The notes under the pieces: model-generated
Databases searched by the model: none
Told to the model about the DNA's origin: nothing
What the model saw: only the letters and a program-made list of their open reading frames with translations
Shown: one piece after another, positions 43,661-54,780 of the stretch
How positions within the stretch are numbered: the first letter of the stretch is position 1
Layout of the letters: every line of letters starts with the position of its first letter
Position numbers and translations under genes: made by a program
Source of the DNA: Arthonia radiata
Taxonomy: Eukaryota > Ascomycota > Arthoniomycetes > Arthoniales > Arthoniaceae
Length of the DNA stretch: 64,000 bases
Direction: 5' to 3'
Assembly: GCA_002989075.1 (NCBI GenBank)
Contig: PSQN01000013.1
Coordinates: 371,178 to 435,177, forward strand

Positions 43661-45691
43661 TCAAACCACATTTCCCCTGACCTGCTTGACCTTCCGCACG
43701 TCGATATTCTTCCACATCAGAATGAAGATGATAGCCACGGGCAACACCGCCACGCCAGTGATGGTAAGATACCTCTGGACATCGCCATACGCCTTGATGA
43801 TCGCATCGCGAACCGGCGTGCCCAACGGGTAGTCAATCTGCGTCGACAGACTCGCGTAAATCGTCGCCGCCAGGTCCTGGTTCTCCGCCGGTAGGTACTG
43901 CATCAGCTTCGGCATCATGTTGTTGGTCCAGATGGCGCCTGAGATCGCCTGGCCGCACGCGCCGCCGATCGACGTGAACAGCGACAGCAGCGCTAGTACC
44001 ACCGCCACCTGCTGGTGTGTTGCAGCGGCCATGATGGCAATCTCTTCGCAGACGACGAGCGCCCCGCCGGAGAAGGCGATGAAGATCTGGCACATGATCA
44101 CGTAGCCGATGTCCTGGTTGGGCATCCGGAAGTGCACCATGAGGCCTGTACCGAGGATTTGGATGGGGATCGCCGCCAGAGCGACGTACTTGAAGGATCC
44201 CGTTGCGCGGATGATGACGCCCACGATGACGGAGAAGAAGCACGAACCGATGTTGTAAGTATTGTACACGTAGCCGGCATCGGAGATGGAAAGACCGTGG
44301 ACTGCCTGAAGGTAGGAGAGGAAGTATGTGTCCCAGCAGTAGAAGGAGATGAAGAGGGTTGCGCCGAGGAGACATGCGCCGAGGACGGTGCGGTCGATAA
44401 GGAGGTGCCAAGGCAGAAATGTGACGCGTGCGCCAAATCGCTCCCAGGCGGCGAAGACGAAGAACAGCGCGATGCCAATTATGAGCATGGCGATCATGGA
44501 GGCGTTGGACCAACCGCCGGTTGCGCTTGCGGCCAAGCTGAGTGGAAGCAGGAAGAGCGCAAAGGCGGCGATGATGAGAAGAATGCCAACAACTGCGACA
44601 CTGTCAGCGGCGAGTATTTCCCCGTTGCGAGCGCTTACTTACCGTCGAATTCCACAAAGTAGTGCTTCGCCTTTTGCCATGCAGAACGAACTGGCTTCTG
44701 TTTCTTGAGAAGGCCTTGCTTCTCTGCCTTCTTCCGGTTCAGCGTGAAGATGATGGCAACAGGCGAGCAAATGACCGGAATAATGATCGCGAACGAGCCA
44801 AACGCCCATCTCCAGGTGCTGCCGGTGTAGTAGGCTTGAGCAGCGGCCGGTCCAGCGAAGGTGTTGGCGATGTATGGGCAGGTACTGAAAGCGAACAGCC
44901 ACGGTCGGTTTTTGAGCGACGACGTGTCCGCGATGAAGACGTCGAGAACGTACGTCACGCCATTATAGCCGACTGAGAGGGCAAAGGTCAGTCCGCCGCC
45001 CACCGCAGCTGCAGGGCAAGGGTCATGTGCAGGTGAGCTTACTCCAGTAGAATACCTGCGCAGCCGCGTAGGTCTCGACATTGTCGCACGCCGCCATCAT
45101 GATCAACCCTAGTACGACATTAGCTCGCACGATACGAGCACGAACTGGCTGCAGCGACCCGTACCAACTGTCAAGAACAACACCATGAGAATGTAGCCCT
45201 CGGTACGTCCCCAGACGTCAATGATCTTGGCCGTGGGCAGCTTGGCCACACCGCCGATCACGCTTGACATGATGGTGGTCGTCGCAACGAGTGACTGCTC
45301 GCTGAAGTCGCTGAGCACGTACACGGAGAGATTGTTATTGATCTGCTGCTGGAGAGAGTTGACATAGAAGACGAGGAAGATGCTGCGCTTGTCAGTATAC
45401 ACCACTTTCCGCCAAGAAGCTACAACCATACGCGACGTATGCGCCGATCAGGGACTGCTTCGTCCAGACAGACGTGACAGCTTCGACTTGCTGCACGCCA
45501 TCCTGAACGTGCTCGCTGGAGGATCCTGAGGAGGTCGAGTCGATGCTAACGACCGACTCGGGCTTCTCATTGTAGGGGTCGTTGACCTTCTCAGAGTGAT
45601 GCTGGTCAGGGTGATGCTGGTCATCTTCTTGATCGTACTTGGGAAAGATCTTGCCCCAGATGCCGGTAGCCGTGTTCTGCGCTGGCGACAT
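43661..45691 (-). CDS. SIT1-type siderophore-iron transporter (MFS, 14 helices)
   Basis: Five exons (45691..45432, 45382..45165, 45108..45043, 44972..44643, 44592..43661; introns 49, 56, 70 and 50 bp) give 601 residues. After a hydrophilic start of ~75 residues come family strings: FLVFYVNSLQQQINNNLSVYV, VIGGVAKLPTAKIIDVWGRTEGY, QVFYWIGYNGVTYVLDVFIADTSSLKNR, FAGPAAAQAYYTGSTWRWAFG, WDTYFLSYLQAVHGLSISDAGYV, and near the end QISGAIWTNNMMPKLMQYLPAENQ in the equivalent spacing. These define the ARN/SIT/MIR siderophore transporters, which take up ferric siderophores across the plasma membrane by proton symport. The FYW-to-GYNG junction was chosen over a nearer acceptor because it restores this conserved string. 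A GATAA site lies 33 bp before the ATG. The ligand is unknown. Confidence 0.93.
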
Positions 45692-45723
45692 GGTGACACG
45701 AGATGGGGGTGGTTGATGGAAAA

Positions 45724-45728
45724 GATAA
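45724..45728 (+). promoter_or_regulatory. GATAA site before the siderophore transporter
   Basis: AAAGATAAGG, 33 bp before the start codon. GATA-type repressors (SreA/Sre1 class) control iron uptake genes in ascomycetes through extended GATAA sites; this one lacks the full ATCWGATAA spelling. Confidence 0.35.
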
Positions 45729-45962
45729 GGCGAGTGATTTTTTCGATATGAGATGGGGCGCCAAGCCTCAAAGCGGGCAACTTCCGACCTCGGATCTCTC
45801 CATTGGGTTTACACACACACAATTGGGACCACAACGTCGCAATGCCAAGGGCGCCATCGATGATGTGACCTCACGGAGCATTCAGAAACTCTATCGCTGT
45901 CGCACACTCTTTAGACACGAGACGTGCAAATTCTCTGATGGCTACGAGCCCCGGACAGTGGG

Positions 45963-47627
45963 TCAGATGGGCACTTGATCCGCTACACTACGCCAGAACG
46001 CGCACTTCTGCGCCAAATCCGGAAACACCGCAGCCGCAAAATTGTCGTTGCTGATCAGAAACTGGCTTTGCGTCTCGAATAGCTTCGGCACGCCCGGCAC
46101 ATTCGCTGCTGTCAGTTTGTGCGCGTTGGGGTCTCCACTCTCGAAGAAGCTCGCAAAGGCGCCTGCGAACTCTTCGTAGATGAATGGGTCTGCTTGCTGG
46201 ATGGGGTTGACGCGGTTCCACTGCCAGACGCATTAGCTCGCTGACGTGCTCCGAGCCGCGGGTCCCTGCAAACTCACCCACTGCGTGTCCGATCCGTGCT
46301 TGGCTGGATCAATCGTGTACTCTCCCAAGTACCCCTCCACGCCCGAGGCCTGCGCCATCCACAGTGCTGGACATGCCAGAGTTGAGTCGCGGAAAATTAG
46401 ACCAGCTTGCTCGAAGGTGCTGTTAGTAGCAGCCAGCGCCTCCGTCGAGCCACTAGTTGGGTACAGCTGCAGTAACGCGTCCAGGTTCTCCGCCGACAGG
46501 TCTGGCAAGTAGCCGTGCAGCCATGCTTCGAACGAAGCTTCAGAGTCATTGAACTGGGGCAATCCGGCCTGCGTGCTACTGCTCAGCAGCTCCGGCGGCA
46601 CGAAGTTCTCACCTTCATTGAGATTATACATGCCCCAGCCAAAGTCTATGTTCACCTGCTTATTAGCTGTTGCTGACGACAGCGACTGCGTCAGAAAGAC
46701 GTCGTCGATAACGGGCGCCCACGTGTACGAAGAGGTATTGTAAGTATGCGATGCAGAGATAGCAAGCGCGGCGTCTCGAAGATCCTGCAAGTCGGCACTC
46801 TTCAGACACTGCAGGGAGTTCTCGCCCTCACAGCCCGCCATCGCTGCGAAAGTATCATAGATCTCTTGAGCCTGCGGCGCATCGTAATGGTAGGTCTTCT
46901 CCCAGAACGGCGACGACGCGAGAGCTTTCGAGAACAGCTTGGGCTCGGTCGCACCGTCCTGTGCAATCACTTGCGCTACGACTGAACCTGCTCCTGCCGA
47001 CTGGCCCCAGATGCTAACGTTGCTGGGGTCGCCGCCGAATGCAGAGATGTACTTGTTGGTCCATTGCAGTGCCGCGTGTTGATCCAGCAGGCCAGGGTTG
47101 AGATCGGATGAAGGGTCGTCCGCGATCTGCTTGCCGGGCAGGAACCCGAAGGCGTTTACACGGTAATTGGGCTCTACAAACATAAAGTCGTTCGCGGATG
47201 AAACGTTGAGTACTGGATATCCTGCTGGCGGCAATGTGAAGTACGCGGAACCTTGAATGTATCCGCCGCCGTAGAAGTTGACGACTACAGGCCGCAGAGG
47301 CTGATCATTCGTCCAGGGACGCCCATAGAGACCGAGATAGAGACAGTCCTCACTCCCATTCACGGTGCGCTGAGGACACATGTCGAAGGGCTGCGAGGAG
47401 TCATAGGTGCCGCTGGTGATGTTGGAGGGTGGTTGAGGTGCTCGAAATCGGTTCTGACCGGTCGGCGGCGCAGCGAATGGGATCCTTTGCCAATAGGAGA
47501 TGTTGTAGGCTGGTGAATATGCCCCTTGGAAAGTGCCATAGTCCAAGCTAGCAGTGAGCTCCGGAAGGCTGCTGCTTTGCGCGACTGTCAAGACAGAAAC
47601 AAGGAAGGCAGATACTAGACGAAACAT
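45963..47627 (-). CDS. Secreted type-B carboxylesterase / lipase
   Basis: Two exons (47627..46278, 46220..45963; 57-bp intron) give 535 residues. It has a signal peptide of ~19 residues (MFRLVSAFLVSVLTVAQSSS), then type-B carboxylesterase landmarks: EDCLYLGLYGRP, VVVNFYGGGYIQGSA (oxyanion hole), the nucleophile elbow SIWGQSAGAGSV (Ser near 207), the acidic member near NLNEGENF (about 340), and the likely His in KHGSDTQW (about 441), just before the splice. Exon 2 adds the usual C-terminal domain (FASFFESGDPNAHKL). Several N-glycosylation sequons support secretion. The enzyme should hydrolyse carboxylic esters outside the cell. It is next to the siderophore transporter on the same strand, so a role in releasing iron from ester-type siderophores is conceivable but unproven. 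Confidence 0.93.
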
Positions 47628-48490
47628 GGCTTTGGCTTAGCCTGTATCAATGCTTAAAGATGTATATAAAATTGAGGCCATCGTTACGCTCGAGCAGATA
47701 ACGGAGAAGCTTTTTCAGAGGAAGGCGTTGTTAGAAGTGCTCATACCCTCGCTCGTCGTGGGGTATCTGCGCGGTCATCGTTGTGGTGGGCGTTGCTTAT
47801 GCTGTTTGAGCACCTGCTTGATCAACCACAGTTGCTGTACAAGCGAAGAGGAAAGAGGAAGGAGCTGTAGTCCTTCGGTGCAAGTACGTCCGCCAGATCG
47901 TGCGGTGCGCACAGGGATGTACTTTGCGAACCCACATGTGCTACCTACGAAGTGTTCAGAGCCATGCGAGTTAGCTATCTACTTGCAGGCACCAACATCA
48001 TGAAAAGTCGCTTTCTTATGCAGACGCTCGTGTCCAGGAGCCGTGAGCGTACCCGCAGTTTCAATACGTATGAATCGATCTCGACATGACGTGCCATGTA
48101 GGCGTCCAATCAACGTTTATGATGAAGTTTGGCACGATTCAAAGAGCTCCCAGCCCGAGTTCCTATTAGGCCCCCTGTCATCGCTTTGAGACAGTGATGT
48201 TTGGTAGCTGTTGTGAGGGCAAATGCGAGCTGTAGTCATCAACGGCCACTTTGGTCGCTTTCGGAAAGCGATCTTTGACAGTTAGTGTACGGACCGACGC
48301 ACGCGTCAACTCCAGATACAAACTGTAGTCATCAGCCGTCCTGTGGACACTTGGCCCTGTCCATGTAGATATAGAATAGGCTCTCCCACATCTCGTAGTC
48401 TCTTCGTATATCGCAGCCGTGATCCGCTCTCTCTTCGTACATGGCAAATACCTCATATCACAATGAGCAATACATGGGACACTCTCCCTG
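47628..48490. other. intergenic, promoter of the carboxylesterase
   Basis: No gene supported. A GATAA string lies at about 47695-47704, within 80 bp of the esterase start. Confidence 0.4.
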
Positions 48491-48916
48491 ATGATCAAAA
48501 GTGGCACCATGTCGGCCGGCGGCTGGCTTGCCCACAGGACCGAACCTAACATGCACCACTATTCAAGACGGCATTGGACGCAAATCAGCCAAGGCAAGGG
48601 AATGGTCTTTCACCCCGACGCAGAGACTCAAGAGGATGAAGAGCACATATACACGCCGAAGCCAGCTGAACCGGCAGCTTCATCAAAGCGGCAAGCGGAG
48701 GTTTTGAAGCATCCCCAGCAATGGCGTAGGTCTCACGCGGTTGACTTGCTTGATGAGGGTGTGCTCTTCGCATTAGCAGGCAGTGGCATATGTATCTTGG
48801 AAGGGCAAGCTGACCAAGAGCGTGTAGGAAATGGCAAACTGATAACATGGGTGCCAATAGTAAGATTTTGGAAAGACCCGGAGGATCGTGGCTATGAGCT
48901 GTGGCGCAAGCCGTAA
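48491..48916 (+). CDS. Small hypothetical protein (weak)
   Basis: Open frame of 141 codons. The later half, LLDEGVLFALAGSGICILEGQ, then KLITWVPIVRFWKDPEDRGYELW, has the composition of a folded protein. A different frame just upstream (48464, MSNTWDTLPDDQKWHHVG) also looks coding, so the real start may lie in an upstream exon. No family, signal peptide or membrane helix recognised. Confidence 0.4.
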   Translation: MIKSGTMSAGGWLAHRTEPNMHHYSRRHWTQISQGKGMVFHPDAETQEDEEHIYTPKPAEPAASSKRQAEVLKHPQQWRRSHAVDLLDEGVLFALAGSGICILEGQADQERVGNGKLITWVPIVRFWKDPEDRGYELWRKP

Positions 48917-49280
48917 GACACGAGCCAGAGGTGACCTTGTGTCCATGACATCAGACTGTTATGAGCTTTGTCAAATGCTATATCATCAGACTTGCCACTA
49001 ATACCTCTGAAAGCCTGTTCGTGAGAGAAGTCCAGAGCAATACTGTGACGCCTTTGTCAAGATGGCAGTGACCATCACATTGGGTAGTCTTCGCCATTCC
49101 CGGCGCCTCTGTCTGAGGCAGCATGCATTGAAGTCTTGCAGTCCGCTCTTGCTCTTCAAAGTGCGTGAAAGGTACCTCAGGCCTCTTTGAAATCTAAGCA
49201 AGCATCAGTGGCTCATGCATGTATGGTCATGATGTCCAACGAGCAAAGGTCGAGTCTCGATCGATCGCACATTCAAACGG
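48917..49280. other. intergenic spacer
   Basis: No gene or RNA seen. Confidence 0.4.
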
Positions 49281-50141
49281 TTAGCCAGCGACACGGCTTA
49301 GAAAATCAACCACTAGCTTCGCGATCTCATCGGGTTGGTCCTCCAACGAGAAGTGCGAAGCATTCTGCAGCACATCGAACTCGCTCCCAGGGATGGCCTC
49401 ATGCAGCTTCTTTCCCCATGCCACCGTTTGGTACGGATCCCCCTCACCCCATATCAGCTTAACCTTCATTCTTCCCAGCTCGTGATATCGTGACGCCACC
49501 TCACTTGTATGTTCGGGGCTAAACAGTCGCACCTGATGCTGGAAGAAGCTCGCCTGCCCAACCGTCCCAGAAATATAACCCAAGTACGTGTCCAGTGCGC
49601 CACTGTCCTTGAATTTCTCCGGCTGCGCGACCAAGCCCACCAAGAAGTCCCTAAAATGCGCTTTGTGCTCCTCATCGCTCGCTTTGATCATAGACTCCAG
49701 GCCTTTCGACAATTGCTCACGCGCCCGCGGTGAGGGAAAGCTGTCGAAGCTGACAACATTGGTCATCGTCAAGCTTCGGGCCTTCTCCGGGTGAAAGATG
49801 CAGAAGCGCTGTGCCACGCCCCCGCCGATACCATGGGCAAGGACATGTGCGCTGTCTAGTTTCCAAAAGTCGAACAGAGAGAGCAGCACAGGTACTTGAC
49901 CAGACATGGACGTGTCGACATTGGGGTCGGCGGGTCGCTCGGAGAGGCCAAACCCCAGCAGATCCCAGACATGACAGCGATAGCCTGCGCTCGTAAGATG
50001 GGGGAGTATGCCACGGAAGATGAGTGAGCTGGAAGGCGTGCCATGGATTAGAACGAGTGGGGGCCCAGTGGTTGGGCCATGAATGCCATAGGCGATGCGA
50101 TGGCTCTGTATGAGCGCATGCTTGGTCACGACGGGCTCCAT
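49281..50141 (-). CDS. Alpha/beta-hydrolase-fold protein lacking the usual nucleophile
   Basis: Intronless, 286 residues, full length for the dehalogenase/epoxide-hydrolase-like group. PLVLIHGTPSSSLIFRGILPHL supplies the HG oxyanion region, HVWDLLGFGLSERPAD the next conserved turn, and VKLIWGEGDPYQTVAWG with NASHFSLEDQPDEIAKLVVDF the acid and His region. At the nucleophile elbow the sequence is VLAHGIGGGVAQ. Close relatives have HDIGG (Asp) or HSxGG (Ser); here the nucleophile position is Gly (GGT), one base away from GAT. Either the protein is catalytically inactive or works by another route. Cytosolic (no signal peptide). It lies between the esterase and the ferric reductase on the same strand. 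Confidence 0.88.
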   Translation of the reverse strand: MEPVVTKHALIQSHRIAYGIHGPTTGPPLVLIHGTPSSSLIFRGILPHLTSAGYRCHVWDLLGFGLSERPADPNVDTSMSGQVPVLLSLFDFWKLDSAHVLAHGIGGGVAQRFCIFHPEKARSLTMTNVVSFDSFPSPRAREQLSKGLESMIKASDEEHKAHFRDFLVGLVAQPEKFKDSGALDTYLGYISGTVGQASFFQHQVRLFSPEHTSEVASRYHELGRMKVKLIWGEGDPYQTVAWGKKLHEAIPGSEFDVLQNASHFSLEDQPDEIAKLVVDFLSRVAG

Positions 50142-50837
50142 TAGTGGGCCTGGTGGGTTTTGCGTCGTGGTGTGTTTAAATGCAGCTATCTTGAACAGGT
50201 TCAGTACTACTCAGCGCTTGTCAGAGTGAGTCCGAACGCAAGTCCACCCTGTTGCTCTCGAAAAGCTTATCGAATAGCAATGCGCTGTGTTGCGTTTGGG
50301 AAGGCCGTGAATGCTTGCACAATACCGGGTGCATGCCCACTGTGAGCGCCCGCGTCACTGTCCATCCAACATAAGCACGTGATCATCGGAGTTGCCGCGT
50401 GCTAGTCCGCAAAGAGTAAGGCGTCACTGGGCCCTAGCTTGGCAGATCACGGAGCTTACTCCGCTCTCCATGCCCCACCCCTCGGCTTCTTTTCATTTTT
50501 GACAGACGAGTGAATGGAGAGACGCAATGCTTTGGCACTTTGTAATGGTCTTCCAATTTTTCTTCACAAAAGACTAGGTCCTCAGGGAGATACGCTTTGG
50601 AGTAGATCCGGTGTTGTGGCCCCCCATACATCTGCTACTTGTTTCAGGGCTTCATGTGCAAATACTCTTTTTCGCCAAGACGCTCCATCGTTAGTCATCA
50701 TACTCGGCACATAATACGATCTGGTAAGACAAAGCATCCTGCCAGACCCTTAGTCTATACTTCCTATCCTGCACACCCGAGCGTTGCCCTCCAGATAGCC
50801 CGTGTCCAAGTCCGAGTATCGTGGGCTCGTACGTCCA
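50142..50837. other. intergenic, no gene seen
   Basis: Contains the hydrolase promoter and the 3' end of the ferric reductase. Short frames on both strands lack features. Confidence 0.4.
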
Positions 50838-53085
50838 CTATATGTCCCACCTCGCGCCATAGTAATCCACGCCGGCAATTTTGCTGGCAGTTTCTCCCGC
50901 TGCGATAAAGGCTGGAGGTCCAGAAATGTATGCCCAGACGGAGTTCTTCTTTTGCCCCGTTTGCTTGTTGTCACTCTCCCAGGGTATGACGCGGTCTTCT
51001 CCCATGCCAGCAGTAGCCGCGCTTTCATCCGGCCGGCTTCCAAACGCAACATCATTCAGCATTTGCGCCATGTCAAGTCTAGGCCTTCCTGCGCCGGTTA
51101 GGTGCGTTCGAAACTGTAGACCGGTGCTCGGTTGTAACGACGTAAAGTGTCGTGAAAGATCCACAAAGTCGTCGGCACGGACGCTCCAGACGATAACGCA
51201 GCGACTCCAAAGGGGTCTTGACGAGGGAGTAATTGTCGTTGTGGCTTCGCTGCTGAATCTGTTCGTAGGTCAACTTCAGACGATAAGAACATTGGAAAGA
51301 CAAGAACATACGCCTCTTTAGCTGCGCGAAAGGCGTCCGCAATAGCCAGCGCACCGCTTATACCTGTGCCAGCCACAAGGCACACGGCTATGTTGTATTT
51401 TGCTGGATCTGATGGGGTGAAGTATGGGCCTTCAAGACGCAGCGCAGTATTCGCCGAGCCTAACCGGTTGTCTAGCTCTAGGACGCCGGCACTGACGCCT
51501 GTGTCGTGGTCTTTCGGCTCAGATTTGAGGACATTCGAACTGTGGGCAAGGCTTGCGAGCCTGTCCGTCCATTGCAAATGTGCTCGGGACCGTCTCTTGG
51601 AGCACCGAAAAAGGTGTGTGAAGGCTGAGGCGCGTTTGTGTTTCTGTTTGACCGCTGGCGCCGAGGCGGTATCTTCGCTGATATTGCCTCTTTTCCGAAA
51701 TAGAAACTCGATGGGTAGAGTCTCGGTGCCGCTCTGCCTGGCTGCTTCGGATGCAAGGTGGGTGACTGTTGTAAAAGGATGAAGCTCGCGAGATGAGCTG
51801 TCCCCATGGTATATGTAGAAATGGGCGAGAGGTGATTTGCATGAGCACCCATCTAGACGACTGCGGGGGATGTTCAGGGAGAGTCTGCGTTGTCATTACC
51901 GCGTCAGCTTGACACAAGTTACTGTTCTAACCATATCAACTCACAGATACCAGCCGCGGCTCAAGTCGCTCACCTGCCATGAGATATGTCAGCACGGATT
52001 GAGCCCTCGAGAAGTGTCGCTTAGATCGCATACCTTGCCCGTGAGTTCTTCTCTGAGCTCGTAGAATCGCATCATCCAATCAAGCAGCCACATTGCTAAC
52101 CCAGGAGCCATGCAGTAGAACATTGTGCTCGCATGCAGGCATATTATGACGACCGCGAGGATGCTCGACAGATGCGTGAAGTAAAAAACGTTGAAGTGAC
52201 GACTCCGTATCCAAGGTAGCGTCGTGACACCCAACAAGATCAGAATTGCTGCACAGGAAATCCCGCTGAAGATGAGCGATGCACGCCAGTTTCCGATTGA
52301 TGAACCGGTGCCCGGAAAGACCTCGTGGTAAAGGTATGTGGGATTGAGTACCGGAAACACTCGCCGCTGTATGGTTGAAAGATGGTTAAATATAGGAACC
52401 CACGCCAGGTAGAGGAGGCCATGAATGAGTACCATACTGAACAGGGTGTAGGCCAATAGCATATGGAAGGCCAGACATGTTGCGGCCGACAGCTTGAAAA
52501 AGCTCGCAAGCGCACTATGTCTCGAGACTGGGAGAAGTATCATTCCCATGGTGACGTCGGCGTAATGACCGGTTAGCGCGATAGCCGCAAGGAGGTCATT
52601 ACCCTTGGTGATGTCGCCACTTTTGCCACGGTCATCGAAATACCTCTCCAGGCGCTTCCACCAGATGCCAGTGACAATGCCGTAAAGTGAACATACCCAA
52701 AGTACTACCAGTGCACCGCTAACTGAGAACTGCTTTCCCACAAATGGCAATTTTCCCTTGATCACAGGGAGACCGAGAACACGTCGCATCTGTGGATGGA
52801 AAGCACGCACGGCCAGAAATGCCACCTATAATCGATTTAGGAACAAGACATCCGCGTTTGAGGGCTGTCGGAGCCGCGGTGAGGCGGGTTACTTACGGAT
52901 ATTGAAAGCCATGAGTACCAGACAACAACGTGGAGGCGCGCTTGCAGTGGAAAGAGCCACTCCCCACAGACACCAGCATAGCAGTGGTGGTTTGAGCGGA
53001 AAGTGAGGCCGATCGACAAGGCAAAAGTGAGGACAAGAGCTCCAGTAAGCGGCCACAGGCACGTTCGAGGCGTAATTCGAGTCAT
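50838..53085 (-). CDS. Ferric/cupric reductase, FRE type
   Basis: Five exons (53085..52897, 52825..52034, 51973..51945, 51884..51282, 51216..50838; introns 71, 60, 60 and 65 bp) give 663 residues; the third exon is only 29 nt. Two N-terminal helices are followed by the ferric reductase membrane domain, with ALTGHYADVTMGMILLPVSRHSAL and TCLAFHMLLAYTLFSMVLIHGLLY carrying the haem-ligand His residues, and HFNVFYFTHLSSILAVVIICLHASTMFY. The FAD-binding part contains RELHPFTTV, the NAD part LRLEGPYFTP and VCLVAGTGISGALAIADAF, and the end SVWAYISGPPAFI with the terminal YGARWDI. Each splice restores one of these strings. The enzyme reduces Fe3+ or Cu2+, free or siderophore-bound, at the cell surface with NADPH. 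The FAD motif (HPFTT) is close to the HPFTI consensus. A GATAA site lies 43 bp upstream. Confidence 0.92.
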
Positions 53086-53127
53086 CGGGAGGATATGAGA
53101 GGCGCGAGGCGCACGACGGAGTGATCT

Positions 53128-53132
53128 TTATC
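53128..53132 (-). promoter_or_regulatory. GATAA site before the ferric reductase
   Basis: On the gene strand GCGAAAGATAAAGATC, 43 bp before the start codon; similar surroundings (AAAGATAA) to the site before the siderophore transporter. Confidence 0.35.
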
Positions 53133-54014
53133 TTTCGCCTGTACTGTCACAGCGCGGGCCTCTCTGTCCAGAGTGCAGTTGTCCGACGTAAAGCGGCAAG
53201 CCGGTGATCATCCATTGAATGTGTCTGCAATGTTTGGCCAGCCACGCATATACCACACACGTGCATTCAAGAGCACTATGTTGTTGGCGCGAGAATTATT
53301 TACCATCTATGCCCAGATGGAAGTGCAGGCAGGATGGGGGGCTGTAGATCGCATCGGCCGCGCCAGACGTAGGACTCGCGCCTGGCCAGCGATACCCTCA
53401 CCATAGCCCCAAGAGCCCGGCGGCACACTTGCTGGCACCACGGTAAGGAGTGTGTACCTCGCGCATCTGCGGGCAGCACCGTTGAAGACTGCATGTCAGA
53501 CCTACTACTGAGTGATTGGGTTTGCATAGGGTGGGACACGTCTTGTCATATCGTCATCATACGTTCCTTCACGGCGTAGTGTTGCTGCTTCGACGCCATT
53601 GTCCAAGGACGCCATCACTGAGACCAGAACCTCGAGAAGACTCACGCAGTGTCGCAGGAATGGACTGCGCAAGCGCCAAAATGGCGAGACGTGCCATGGC
53701 ACCGCTCGTAATTGGCTGAGACAGGTTGAAAATGTGCCTGATCTGGTCGAGGCCCAGCGGAGCTAGTCCCCGGAAGCTCGTGGATCCGCGACTGTTGCCT
53801 CGATCGAGACGTGTGTGTAGCCTGTTTGGGCGCTGATCTGGTGAGATGACGCTCTTTTCAGAAGTCGGTCAAGCTAAGCGGAGTAGTGCGCGGGGCTCGC
53901 TCATCTCGTTCATACGCTGCTTCGTAGAGTGCCGCTTTCAGCAATTGTTGTTGTTCTTCAGTCTTGGGAGTCGGGACCCAGCCATCCCTTGGGCGCGTGC
54001 ACAGACCGTATAGT

Positions 54015-54036
54015 CACGTGATTTGCACGTGATTTG
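54015..54036 (+). repeat. CACGTGATTTG tandem duplicate
   Basis: Two perfect 11-bp units ending about 40 bp before the switch to AT-rich sequence. Confidence 0.7.
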
Positions 54037-54267
54037 CGCGCATGGATATCCAATACTGCTGTACTTCAAATTGTCGCTATCGAGCATCATAGGAACTAAA
54101 CAAGGCTTATGTTTGTATAGAATTGCAGCCAGTATTATATAAAAGTTATTACTTTATTTATACTATAAACTATATTTTTATATAAATATACTTTAGAGTT
54201 ACTAATATAGGTTTTCTTAGAGATATAATTTCTATTAGTCTTAGTATCTTAGATCTAAACGTAGTAT

Positions 54268-54775
54268 TGTTAGAAATTAACTAACTAGCTGGTTAGCCGG
54301 AACCCCCAGAGGCCCGGAGTATTGAATAGGTCCTACTAGCTGTCTCGGCCTAGAATAGAACAAGCCTTTTACCTAAAGGGTTGGGCCTAGTGGCCCGGGC
54401 CTAAGACAAAAAGGAGCATTGTACGACCCGTCCTAGACAGCTGGCCCGTAGTCTAAAACAACACGAAATAGACTTAAAGACTAATAGTTTTAGATAGACA
54501 GAATTACCGTTTTATACGGTAAGTTACAGGTTATCTGGCTTCTATCAAAAGAACAGATATCTAGTAAGTCCTATATAAGCCGCTAAACTTAGATATATAA
54601 GCTAAGATCTCTCTAGAGAATTTTAGCTAACAAGACAGACAATATAACAATAGCTTCTCCTTGCTACTAAGTATTGTACCTATATTAAGCCTAAGTATTG
54701 TACCAGTCTTAAGCTAGTCTCGTCTTTCTACTCTTTATAGTAGTATTCTTCTTCTTCTCTGCCATCTTTTTAACA
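54268..54775. mobile_element. Solo LTR, family 1, with target-site duplication
   Basis: A 508-bp unit starting TGTTAG and ending TAACA, flanked by AGTAT at 54263-54267 and 54776-54780. A second copy lies at 59074-59580. No internal region accompanies either. A solo LTR left by recombination is the simplest reading; a short non-autonomous element is possible. Confidence 0.8.
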
Positions 54776-54780
54776 AGTAT

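Larger units (their letters stand above)
53086..54080. other. promoter of the ferric reductase and last GC-balanced DNA before the AT-rich island
   Basis: No intact gene. It holds a GATAA near the reductase start and, at 54015-54036, two head-to-tail copies of CACGTGATTTG followed by CGCG, right at the composition boundary. Confidence 0.45.

Noticed and set aside
44015-44662. 215-codon plus-strand acidic frame and a 226-codon minus-strand Arg/His-rich frame
   Set aside because: Other readings of the siderophore transporter's last exons; low complexity, no motif.
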